Shown here: positions 1-5,917 of the stretch, in pieces
How the letters are laid out: every line of letters begins with the position of its first letter
How positions within the stretch are numbered: position 1 is the stretch's first letter
Source: Pseudomonadota bacterium
GTDB lineage: Bacteria; Pseudomonadota; Alphaproteobacteria; CACIAM-22H2
Reading direction: 5' to 3'
Length of the DNA stretch: 7,100 bases
Assembly: GCA_020161965.1 (NCBI GenBank)
Contig: JAIUNH010000204.1
Span: 1 to 7,100, forward strand
Position numbers and translations under genes: made by a program
The notes under the pieces: generated by a model
What the model was told of the DNA's origin: nothing
The model's database searches: none
Seen by the model: the letters and a program-made list of their open reading frames with translations, nothing else

Positions 1-625
1 GCAGCCATTCTGGCAGGAAGATCGGCAGCATCAGCGAAGCGACCAGCAGCAACGACAACAACGGCAAGCCGCGAATCAATTCGATCCACAGCGTGCAGAC
101 GGTCCTGATCACTGGCAGTTCCGAACGCCGACCCAAAGCCAACAGGATTGCGATCGGAAAACCAAGGCCGATCGCGAATACGGTCAGTATCAGCGTCACC
201 GGCAGCCCGCCCCAAGCCGAACTCGGCACCGGTGCCAGCCCCCATCCACCACCCATCAGCCACAACACTGCGACCATACCCGCGATCCAGATCGCGACGA
301 GACACTTGTTCCAGCCCGCGGGCCGTACCGACCATCCCAGCATCGCGAGCAAGACCACACAGACGAGCGCGGGCCGCCAGCGCTCGTCCGGCGGGTAGAT
401 GCCGAACAGGATTTGGCTCGATTTCGCGATCACGAAGCTCCAGCACGCCCCGCTCGCCGCCGCGCAAGTCGCGGGCGTCGCCGGCAGGAAAGCCGCGTCA
501 GTGACCGTCCAAGCGATCAACGGCGGCAGCGCCAGAACCGCGACCGCCATGAAGGCAAACGACAAGGCGGCGTTCAGCGGCGTGCCGAAATAAGGTCGCA
601 GCACGGCGGCAAAGCGCGTGCTCAT
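1..625 (-). CDS. aapM: Amino-acid ABC transporter permease AapM, N-terminal part (cut by left edge)
   Basis: This is the second inner-membrane permease of a polar/general L-amino-acid ABC importer (HisM/AapM family). The reading frame starts at 625 and stays open to base 1, giving 208 residues of a protein that is usually about 380 long; the C-terminal half with the EAA coupling loop is outside the window. The visible part begins MSTRFAAVL and contains several long hydrophobic segments (PLIAWTV, LVCVVLLAMLGW, IWIAGMVAVLWLMGG). It ends in the family-typical stretch ELIRGLPLLSLLLVASLML (about residues 182-200) followed by PIFLPEW. In AapM proteins an equivalent R-G-x-P-L motif precedes the core membrane helices. 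The start codon overlaps the aapQ stop as ATGA, which indicates translational coupling and equal dosage of the two permease subunits. The family call is firm; assignment as AapM rather than another HisM-type subunit rests on the partner AapQ and AapJ. Confidence 0.88.
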   Translation of the reverse strand, partial: MSTRFAAVLRPYFGTPLNAALSFAFMAVAVLALPPLIAWTVTDAAFLPATPATCAAASGACWSFVIAKSSQILFGIYPPDERWRPALVCVVLLAMLGWSVRPAGWNKCLVAIWIAGMVAVLWLMGGGWGLAPVPSSAWGGLPVTLILTVFAIGLGFPIAILLALGRRSELPVIRTVCTLWIELIRGLPLLSLLLVASLMLPIFLPEWL

Positions 626-1767
626 CGTTCCACCAGGGCGATGCGACGATTATACCAATTCATCGCTGCGGACAGAGCGAGATTAACGGCCAGATACGTC
701 GCCAGGATCAGCACGATCCCTTCGATCGCATGGCTCGTCCGGTTGATCATCGTGCCCGCGATGGTGAAAAACTCCTGATAGCCAACGGCGATCGCCAGCG
801 TGCTGTTCTTGACGACGTTGATGTATTGGCTATTGAGCGGCGGCACGGCCACCCGCAATGCCAACGGCACCACGATCAGGCGTAAAGTCTGGCCACGCCG
901 CATTCCCAGCGACGCAGCCGCCTCCGAGTATCCCTTTTTCACCGTGAGAATGCCCGATCGCGCGATCTCGCCAATGAAGCCGGTTGTGTAGATCACGAGC
1001 CCGACGATCAAGGTCGCGAACTCGGGCGATATCTCGCTGCCGCCCGCGAAATTGAAGCGACGTTTCGCGGGCCATTCGACGCGAATGTCGAGCCATCCGA
1101 ATGCGTAAGCGCCAATCGCTAACCCGAACGCAAGCATCGACACCCCGGCGACGAGCGGTGGCCGCTTTCCGGTGCGCATTTGGATCGTCCACGCGATCCG
1201 TGAAGCGCCGATAAGGGCGGCCAGAAGCGCGAAAACGGCACCGGCGATCGGCGCCACGCCGATATCGGCTGAGATCGCCGGCAACGCGACCCCGCGCTGG
1301 GAGACAAAGACGCCCGGCACCGGCTCGAAAGCACCCGCGACGCCTGGCATTACTGACCATAGCCCGTACACGAACAGCAGGATCACGATCAGTGGCGTAT
1401 TGCGCGCGATCTCCACCCAGACCCGCGCGATCCCTGCGATCGCAGGATTGCCGGACAGACGCATGATCCCTAGGAAAAGTCCAAGCACGCTCGACGCCAC
1501 GATCACGATCGCGGAAACAACGACGGTGTTCAGAACGCCCACCAAGATCGCCCGCGAATACGGACTAGCTGGCGTGTAGGAAATCAGGGCTTCCGCGATC
1601 GGCATTCCCGAGGGCATCGACAGGAACTCAAAACCTAGCGGAATCCCGCGCAGACGCAGATTAGTTACCGTCGTGACAGCGATGACGGCGAACACCGCCG
1701 CCATTCCCGCGATAACCAGGAACTGGATCGTCCAATTCCGCACGCGTCTGTCACGCAGGAATTTCAT
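622..1767 (-). CDS. aapQ: Amino-acid ABC transporter permease AapQ
   Basis: This is a full-length inner-membrane permease (381 aa, usual for AapQ/BztB) of the general L-amino-acid ABC importer, expected to pair with AapM and take substrate from AapJ. Hydrophobic segments lie at about residues 13-33, 75-105, 122-140, 170-188, 205-225, 250-270 and 345-368. The family landmark WVEIARNTPLIVILLFVYG is near residue 117, and FNFAGGSEISPEF (about 238-250) is the AapQ-specific insert. The EAA loop that docks on the ATPase follows at 282-300 (EAAASLGMRRGQTLRLIVV), and NVVKNSTLAIAVGYQE is near 317. The start at 1767 has a GAGG ribosome site at 1772-1775. The gene lies 67 nt after aapJ, with a strong stem-loop in the gap, and overlaps aapM by ATGA. 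The substrate range cannot be read from the permease; Aap systems generally accept many L-amino acids. Confidence 0.93.
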   Translation of the reverse strand: MKFLRDRRVRNWTIQFLVIAGMAAVFAVIAVTTVTNLRLRGIPLGFEFLSMPSGMPIAEALISYTPASPYSRAILVGVLNTVVVSAIVIVASSVLGLFLGIMRLSGNPAIAGIARVWVEIARNTPLIVILLFVYGLWSVMPGVAGAFEPVPGVFVSQRGVALPAISADIGVAPIAGAVFALLAALIGASRIAWTIQMRTGKRPPLVAGVSMLAFGLAIGAYAFGWLDIRVEWPAKRRFNFAGGSEISPEFATLIVGLVIYTTGFIGEIARSGILTVKKGYSEAAASLGMRRGQTLRLIVVPLALRVAVPPLNSQYINVVKNSTLAIAVGYQEFFTIAGTMINRTSHAIEGIVLILATYLAVNLALSAAMNWYNRRIALVER

Positions 1768-1780
1768 GATGCCTCGGAAT

Positions 1781-1817
1781 GGCCGGCGGAGCGACGGAAC
1801 GCGCCGCCCCGCCGGCC
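1781..1817 (-). promoter_or_regulatory. Intercistronic stem-loop between aapJ and aapQ
   Basis: GGCCGGCGG (1781-1789) and CCGCCGGCC (1809-1817) form a perfect 9-bp all-GC stem around a 19-nt loop. It lies after the aapJ stop and about 5 nt before the aapQ ribosome site on the minus-strand transcript. There is no T-run after it, so a simple Rho-independent terminator is unlikely. In several binding-protein transporters a hairpin at this place protects the upstream mRNA and gives more binding protein than permease; applying that here is inference. Confidence 0.6.
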
Positions 1818-1834
1818 GATGTTGCCTAGTCCAA

Positions 1835-2857
1835 TCAATCCCAGGGCGGCGAGAACATCAAGCCGCCGTCGCGCCACAGCGCGTTCTTACCGCGCTCCAG
1901 TCGCATGGGGCTGCCTTCGCCCAGATTGCGGTCCCAGATCTCGGCGTAGTTGCCGAGCTGCGTGATGATGTTCAGCACCCATTTGTCGTCGAGCCCGAGC
2001 GGGCGGCCAAAACCTTCGGCGCCCAGGATACGCCGCACTTCCGCGTTGCCCGACTTCGCCATCTCGGCAGCGTTGGCGGCGGTCACGCCGTTCTCCTCCG
2101 CCCAGTACAAGGCGAAAATCGACCAACGCACGATGTCGAACCAGCGATCGTCACCGCGTGGGATCGCCACGCCCAACGGCTCGGGGCGGTTGTCGATCGA
2201 CGTGAGTTCATGCTCGGCTGGGTTGGTCGCGATCGTCGCGCGCGCGCCGGCGGCGGCCGTGCCGTCCGTGATGTAGGCATCGCAGCGCCCTGCCATGTAG
2301 GCGTCGCGCGCTTGGGTCGGGTTCTCGAACACGACGCGACGCAACGTGATCTTCGTCGCTGCTTCCAGCGCCGTCAGCTTTTGCGCCGGTAATCCGCCGC
2401 CGCCGGTGACGCAGAAGGTCGCGCCGTCGAAGTCGCGCATCGTCTTGACGTTCAGAGACTTGCGGAACAGAATCGCGTCACCGTCGTAGATCGTCGCGGC
2501 GACGAAGCGGACGGCCGCGTCGCGCGTATAGGTCCAGGTCGTGGTGCGGGACAGAATGTCGATCTCGCCGGTCTGAATCGCCGGCAAGCGCGCAGCGGTC
2601 AGCAGCGGGGTGAAGCGGATCTTTTCTTTGTCGCCAAACACGGCGACGGCCGCCGCCCGGCAGATATCAGAGTCGATCCCGCGCCATACGCCGCGTTCGT
2701 CGGCGCGCGACAGTCCCGGCACGCCCGTACTCGCCCCGCATTGGACGTAGCCGCGCTGCCGAATCTTCTCGACGACCGATTGGGCCTGGGCGGCGGCAGG
2801 CGCCAACCCTCCGGCCAATAAGGCGGCGAACGCCGCCATCGTCAATCCTTTCATCAT
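1835..2857 (-). CDS. aapJ: Periplasmic general L-amino-acid binding protein AapJ
   Basis: This is the solute-binding subunit of the Aap importer (340 aa, the normal family length). Residues 1 to about 25 form a signal peptide with a hydrophobic core (AAFAALLAGGLAPAAAQAQ) and likely cleavage after AQA. The mature protein starts SVVEKIRQRGYVQCG. It shows the AapJ/BztA landmarks STGVPGLS (43-50), GIDSDICRAAAVAVFGD (60-76), IQTGEIDILSRTTTWTYTRD (94-113), a central CVTGGGGLPAQ (149-159) and the C-terminal ALWRDGGLMFSPPWD (326-340). The double ATG at 2857/2854 has AGGAG about 6 nt upstream; the out-of-frame ATG at 2861 is closer to the ribosome site but opens no matching protein. It lies 27 nt after metC in the same direction. 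It should bind amino acids in the periplasm and deliver them to AapQM. The exact ligand set is not visible from the sequence. Confidence 0.93.
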   Translation of the reverse strand: MMKGLTMAAFAALLAGGLAPAAAQAQSVVEKIRQRGYVQCGASTGVPGLSRADERGVWRGIDSDICRAAAVAVFGDKEKIRFTPLLTAARLPAIQTGEIDILSRTTTWTYTRDAAVRFVAATIYDGDAILFRKSLNVKTMRDFDGATFCVTGGGGLPAQKLTALEAATKITLRRVVFENPTQARDAYMAGRCDAYITDGTAAAGARATIATNPAEHELTSIDNRPEPLGVAIPRGDDRWFDIVRWSIFALYWAEENGVTAANAAEMAKSGNAEVRRILGAEGFGRPLGLDDKWVLNIITQLGNYAEIWDRNLGEGSPMRLERGKNALWRDGGLMFSPPWD

Positions 2858-2884
2858 TCATCTCTCCTGTCCTATCGTTTGCGA

Positions 2885-4093
2885 TTATGCGGCGGATTTT
2901 CCCGGCGCGCGCGACAGCGCGTCGAGAAAGCGGAAAAGATCGACGGCGAGATCGCCGGCATCCTCGAGGCCAACGGCGACGCGCAGATAAGGCCCGTCGG
3001 GTAGCCATTCCAGATCGGCACGTTCGGATTTTGGATCGCTGGGTGCGATCAGGCTATGCGCCCCGCCCCACGACGCGCCGATCTTGAAGATTTCCAACGC
3101 AGCGAACGCCGTATCGACGGCGGCCGCGTCGAACTCGCGCTTGAGAACGATGCCGAACAACCCCGCTCCGGCTGTATAGTCGCGCGCAAAAACGTCCTGT
3201 CCGGGATGGCCGGGGCGCGATGGATGCAGGATCTGCGCGATCTCGGCGCGCGTCTCGAGCCGCGCCATCAGCGTCGCGGCGGATTCCGCCGATTGCGCCA
3301 GTCGCAACGGCATTGTGGCGAGACCGCGCGATACCAGGAAACAATCCTCGCCCGATACACCGTAACCCAGCAAGCGCGCCACGTCTTTCGCGCGGCGATA
3401 GATATCCTCGTCCGCAAAGGCGAGACTACCCATCAACACGTCGGAATGGCCGCCGGCGTATTTGGACAGCGACTGCATCGAGATATCGGCACCCTGGCGC
3501 AGCGGCTGGAAGCCCAGCGGCGTTGCCCAGGTATTGTCCATCGCTACGCGGATGCCGCGTGCGTGCGCTTCGCGCGCCATGCGCGCAACGTCACGTACTT
3601 CGAATGTCGTTGAGCCCGGGCTTTCGATCCAAAGGACACGCGACCGATGATCGATCGCGTGCGCGAGCTCAACCGTCGCGTCGCCATGATAGCGGCGCGC
3701 GCCGACGCCGAAACGCGACAACAACTGTTCGATCATGGCGCGTGCCGGTCCGTAGAAACCTTCAGGTAGCAGAACGACGTCGCCGGCATCGACGCTGGCG
3801 ATCGTCGCGACCGCGATCGCCGCGAGCCCCGATGGCAGCAGCAGCGCCCGCACCCCGCCTTCGAGAAGCGCGATCTGGTCCTCGAGTGCGCGCGTCGTCG
3901 GCGTTCCGTAAAGACCGTAGGCGTAACCGTCATAGAGCCTTGCCGCACGGCCACGAAACGCGGCCGGCGTATCGAATACGACGGTCGATGCGCGATGGAT
4001 TGGCGGCGTCAGCGCGGCGAAGCCGTCGGGCGCGTCGGGCGCGTGGATACAAAGGGTCGAACGTTGGGGAAGCGAGTGCTTGGGCGCGTGCAT
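2885..4093 (-). CDS. metC: Cystathionine beta-lyase (PLP-dependent)
   Basis: This cytoplasmic PLP enzyme of the Cys/Met metabolism family (402 aa) cleaves cystathionine to homocysteine, pyruvate and ammonia; relatives also split cystine and other C-S substrates. The PLP lysine is K211 in SLSKYAGGHSDVLMGS, and the ring-nitrogen aspartate is D186 in MDNTWA. ESPGSTTFEV (157-166) and SWGGAHSL (341-348) are typical of MetC rather than of cystathionine gamma-synthase. R371 in LRVAVGLED matches the carboxylate-binding arginine, and Y59 and Y114 match E. coli Tyr56 and Tyr111. The position of E. coli Arg58 is Leu61 here. The start at 4093 lacks a good ribosome site; GAGGTGGG lies about 20 nt away. 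The gene is first in the metC-aap set and divergent from a LysR gene. The alternative is a catabolic C-S lyase of the same fold, which the sequence cannot exclude. Confidence 0.9.
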   Translation of the reverse strand: MHAPKHSLPQRSTLCIHAPDAPDGFAALTPPIHRASTVVFDTPAAFRGRAARLYDGYAYGLYGTPTTRALEDQIALLEGGVRALLLPSGLAAIAVATIASVDAGDVVLLPEGFYGPARAMIEQLLSRFGVGARRYHGDATVELAHAIDHRSRVLWIESPGSTTFEVRDVARMAREAHARGIRVAMDNTWATPLGFQPLRQGADISMQSLSKYAGGHSDVLMGSLAFADEDIYRRAKDVARLLGYGVSGEDCFLVSRGLATMPLRLAQSAESAATLMARLETRAEIAQILHPSRPGHPGQDVFARDYTAGAGLFGIVLKREFDAAAVDTAFAALEIFKIGASWGGAHSLIAPSDPKSERADLEWLPDGPYLRVAVGLEDAGDLAVDLFRFLDALSRAPGKSAA

Positions 4094-4114
4094 GAAATGA
4101 CGCTACAGACCCAC

Positions 4115-4144
4115 CTCATATCGATCCATGACTAGGATAGACAA
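4115..4144 (-). promoter_or_regulatory. Candidate metC promoter
   Basis: Read on the minus strand, TTGTCT (complement of 4139-4144) and TATGAG (complement of 4115-4120) are separated by 18 bp and could be the -35 and -10 of metC. Transcription would begin near 4107, leaving a leader of about 14 nt. The match to consensus is only partial, so this is a proposal from position and spacing. Confidence 0.3.
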
Positions 4145-4164
4145 GTTCATTCATAATCGATATG
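4117..4164. promoter_or_regulatory. Candidate LysR-family operator: 9-bp inverted repeat
   Basis: CATATCGAT (4117-4125) and ATCGATATG (4156-4164) are perfect reverse complements, with 30 nt between them and the centre near 4140. Each arm holds the palindrome ATCGAT. The arms overlap the -10 candidates of the two divergent genes, so a bound LysR tetramer could control both. LysR proteins typically bind two sites in the gap between their own gene and the target; that these arms are the sites is inference. Confidence 0.45.
4128..4157 (+). promoter_or_regulatory. Candidate promoter of the LysR-family gene
   Basis: ATGACT (4128-4133) and CATAAT (4152-4157) with an 18-bp spacer resemble -35 and -10 boxes; CATAAT matches TATAAT at five of six bases. 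Transcription would start near 4164, just before the ATG at 4173. This would make the upstream in-frame ATG at 4128 part of the promoter and not a start codon. Confidence 0.35.
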
Positions 4165-4172
4165 CATTTCGA

Positions 4173-5057
4173 ATGCGGGCGCGCGATCTTGAAATCTACC
4201 AAGCGGTCATGCGGGTCGGCGGTGTTGGCCGCGCGGCGGAGCTGCTGCGCAGCTCACAGCCTTCCGTTTCGCGCGCGATCGCGGCGCTCGAACAAGCGTG
4301 CGGGTTCGATCTGTTCGATCGCATCCGGGGGCGGCTCGTGCCCACGCGCGAAGGACGTCTGTTCCACGGCGAGGTGGAACGCAGTTTCCTGGGCATCGAG
4401 CATCTACGCCAGACCGCGACCCGCATTCGCGAAGTAGGCGGCGGCACAGTGCGTGTCGCAAGTCTTTCGGCCTTGGGCAACACCATCGTCGCGAAAGCGA
4501 CCGCACACTTCCTGCGCACCCATCCCGACGCGCGGGTAGCGTTGCAGATACGCACCTCGGCTAGCGTACGCGATCTCGTCGCTTCGGGGCAGGTCGATAT
4601 CGGCCTCGCCGCTGACGAGATCAGCACGGCAGGCATCGAGCATCAAGCCTTCGCGACACCGCGCGCCGTATGTCTGGTGCCCGCACACCATCGCTTCGCC
4701 GCACGCCGGAAAATCGGACCAAAGGATCTTCACGACGAGCGTCTAGTGGCGCTAGCCCCGCAGGACACGGTCAGGATCGCTCTCGATCAGTTGCTGCGCG
4801 CGTGCGGTGCGGCGCCGCGCATCGTCGCCGAGACGCCGTTCTCGTCGACCATTGCCGCCTTGATCGCGGAAGGGGTGGGTATCGGCCTCGTCAATCCGAT
4901 CTCACTCCCTCAGCCACTGCCGGGCGACATTCGGGCCGTTGCGTTCGAGCCCGGCGTTTACTTCAAGGCGCTGCTGCTACGCCCGGCGGGGGCGGAAAAC
5001 TCCCGTCTCGTCGCGGCCTATCTCACCGCGCTTTTCAAAGCCCGCAACGCCCCTTGA
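4173..5057 (+). CDS. LysR-family transcriptional regulator (opine/lysine-regulator-like)
   Basis: This cytoplasmic DNA-binding regulator has 294 aa from the chosen start. The N-terminal winged helix-turn-helix begins MRARDLEIYQAVMRVGGVGR, and the recognition region lies in AAELLRSSQPSVSRAIAALE (about 21-40), then FDLFDRIRGRLVPTREG. A linker helix follows to about residue 88, and a periplasmic-binding-like effector domain starts near residue 91 (GTVRVASLSALGNTIV) and runs to the end. An in-frame ATG at 4128 would add 15 residues. I prefer 4173 because LysR proteins normally start a few residues before this motif and because the extra part overlaps the inverted repeat and promoter candidates. 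Neither start has a clear ribosome site. The RGRLVPTREG and VASGQVDIGLA features resemble regulators of the NocR/OccR/LysR group, which sense amino acids or opines. Divergence from metC suggests control of the metC-aap genes. The effector is unknown. Confidence 0.88.
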   Translation: MRARDLEIYQAVMRVGGVGRAAELLRSSQPSVSRAIAALEQACGFDLFDRIRGRLVPTREGRLFHGEVERSFLGIEHLRQTATRIREVGGGTVRVASLSALGNTIVAKATAHFLRTHPDARVALQIRTSASVRDLVASGQVDIGLAADEISTAGIEHQAFATPRAVCLVPAHHRFAARRKIGPKDLHDERLVALAPQDTVRIALDQLLRACGAAPRIVAETPFSSTIAALIAEGVGIGLVNPISLPQPLPGDIRAVAFEPGVYFKALLLRPAGAENSRLVAAYLTALFKARNAP

Positions 5058-5072
5058 TCCGTCCTTCGGATC
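5056..5072 (+). other. Stem-loop at the end of the LysR-family gene
   Basis: GATCCG (5056-5061) and CGGATC (5067-5072) form a perfect 6-bp stem with a 5-nt loop, overlapping the stop codon of the regulator gene. No T-run follows, so it is at best a weak terminator or pause site. A short palindrome like this may also be chance, given how common GATC is here. Confidence 0.3.
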
Positions 5073-5085
5073 CGCCAAATAGCCG

Positions 5086-5114
5086 GAGGTTTCACCGCGA
5101 AAGAAGGAAGCCTC
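5086..5114 (+). promoter_or_regulatory. Possible hairpin covering the ribosome site of the zinc-ribbon gene
   Basis: GAGGTTTC (5086-5093) can pair with GAAGCCTC (5107-5114), 8 bp with one U-G pair and a 13-nt loop. The right arm includes part of the AAGGAAG ribosome site (5104-5110) of the gene starting at 5117. Folding would hide that site. Whether it forms in the cell is not known. Confidence 0.3.
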
Positions 5115-5116
5115 TG

Positions 5117-5386
5117 ATGAAATGCCCGATCTGCCCCGATGTCGATCTCGTAATAACCGAACGGCAAAATATCGAAATCGACTACTGCCCAAAATGCCGG
5201 GGCGTGTGGCTCGATCGCGGGGAACTCGACAAGATCATTGAAAAAAACTCGGCAGAGATGCCGAAAGTGACACCAAGCCCCCGACACGATGCACCCTACG
5301 GAGAGCCGCCCAAATACGGGCAACACAGCGGCCATGGCAAGCACGGTTATCGCCGCAAATCCTGGCTATCTGAAATTTTCGACTAA
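5117..5386 (+). CDS. Small zinc-ribbon protein, zf-TFIIB family
   Basis: This small soluble protein (89 aa) has one N-terminal zinc ribbon. Cys3, Cys6, Cys24 and Cys27 form two CPxC pairs (MKCPIC and YCPKCRG) that should hold one zinc ion. The family signature GVWLDRGELDKII follows at residues 29-41. The middle (about 48-75) is polar, with Pro, His and Gly and low complexity. The C-terminus SWLSEIFD is the conserved acidic tail seen in many members (often FLSDIFD). The start at 5117 has AAGGAAG with about 6 nt spacing; the same frame is open further upstream, but that part overlaps the LysR gene and shows no conserved sequence. The gene lies 59 nt after the LysR gene and its end overlaps the merR-type gene by 4 nt. 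The family is widespread, but its role is not established, so I assign no function. Confidence 0.85.
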   Translation: MKCPICPDVDLVITERQNIEIDYCPKCRGVWLDRGELDKIIEKNSAEMPKVTPSPRHDAPYGEPPKYGQHSGHGKHGYRRKSWLSEIFD

Positions 5387-5823
5387 GGGGAGTCGGGCCC
5401 CCCCACACTTCCGTGACTCGTGCATTTGGCGTGATCGCTCAACACCTCGATCACCCGGCAGTCCGAAATACGCCCGCCCGAGCATTGTGCGACCATTCGC
5501 CGCAATTCGATTTTGAGCGCCTTCAAATTCTCGATCCTGCGCTCGACTTCGATGAGCTGCGCGCGCGCGATCGCGTCCGCCGCTTCGCAGGACCGCTCGG
5601 GACTATCCGATAGGCTGAGCAGGTCGCGGATTGCATCCAACGTAAAGCCGAGTTCGCGCGCATGTCGTATGAAGGTCAGGCGACGAATTTCCGCATTGCC
5701 ATATAGACGCTGGTTACCATTCGAACGCTCCGGACGCGGTAAAAGCCCCGCCTGTTCATAATATCGCACCGCCTGAACGGTGCACCCTGCGCTCCTCGCG
5801 ACATGTCCGATCGTGAACTGCAT
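5383..5823 (-). CDS. MerR-family heavy-metal-responsive regulator (Zn/Cd/Pb type)
   Basis: This cytoplasmic metal sensor (146 aa) should bind the zntA-like promoter as a dimer and activate it when metal is present. Residues 1-70 form the MerR DNA-binding domain (FTIGHVARSAGCTVQAVRYY, then GNQRLYGNAEIRRLTFIRHA and LGFTLDAIRDLL). A long dimerisation helix covers about 80-113. Metal ligands are readable: Cys79 (PERSCEA), Cys114 and Cys122 in CSGGRISDC, plus Cys134 in the tail. ZntR, CadR and PbrR have Cys at the equivalent of 79, where the copper sensor CueR has Ser, which points to a divalent metal. The start at 5823 has a strong GGAGGAG ribosome site. The gene is divergent from the ATPase, with the operator about 40 bp upstream, so autoregulation is likely. 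The last residues are encoded over a run of seven G. Zn, Cd and Pb cannot be told apart here. Confidence 0.9.
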   Translation of the reverse strand: MQFTIGHVARSAGCTVQAVRYYEQAGLLPRPERSNGNQRLYGNAEIRRLTFIRHARELGFTLDAIRDLLSLSDSPERSCEAADAIARAQLIEVERRIENLKALKIELRRMVAQCSGGRISDCRVIEVLSDHAKCTSHGSVGGPDSP

Positions 5824-5859
5824 GAGCGCCGCTCCTCCGCCATTCGGTAAAGAAACATC

Positions 5860-5890
5860 TTGAAGCTACAGTGACTATAGCAATTAGGGT
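5860..5890 (+). promoter_or_regulatory. MerR-type promoter and operator of the metal ATPase
   Basis: TTGAAG (5860-5865) and TAGGGT (5885-5890) form -35 and -10 boxes with a 19-bp spacer, the long spacer that marks promoters activated by MerR proteins. The spacer contains a dyad, GCTACAG (5865-5871) and CTATAGC (5875-5881), with six of seven positions symmetric around TGA. The -10 box is 27 bp before the ATPase ATG, and the dyad is 41 bp from the regulator's start. Metal-loaded regulator should untwist the DNA here so that RNA polymerase can engage both boxes. Confidence 0.75.
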
Positions 5891-5917
5891 GTCTGCTTTC
5901 CAAAAGTTAGGCAAATC

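Noticed and set aside
1673..2392. Plus-strand open frame of 239 codons across aapQ and aapJ
   Set aside because: It covers two well-supported minus-strand genes, has low-complexity Arg-rich sequence and no recognisable domain.
3220..4095. Long open frame of 291 codons on the plus strand opposite metC
   Set aside because: The product is extremely rich in Arg, Ala and Pro with no family pattern, as expected for an out-of-frame shadow in GC-rich DNA; metC on the other strand is complete and well conserved.
4128..4172. In-frame upstream ATG giving a 309-aa LysR-type protein
   Set aside because: The 15 extra residues are unlike LysR N-termini and their DNA overlaps the inverted repeat and promoter candidates, so 4173 is the better start.
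5387..5404. GGGG and CCCC near the convergent gene ends as a terminator
   Set aside because: The possible stem is only about 4 bp, lies inside the regulator's coding end and has no T-run on either strand.
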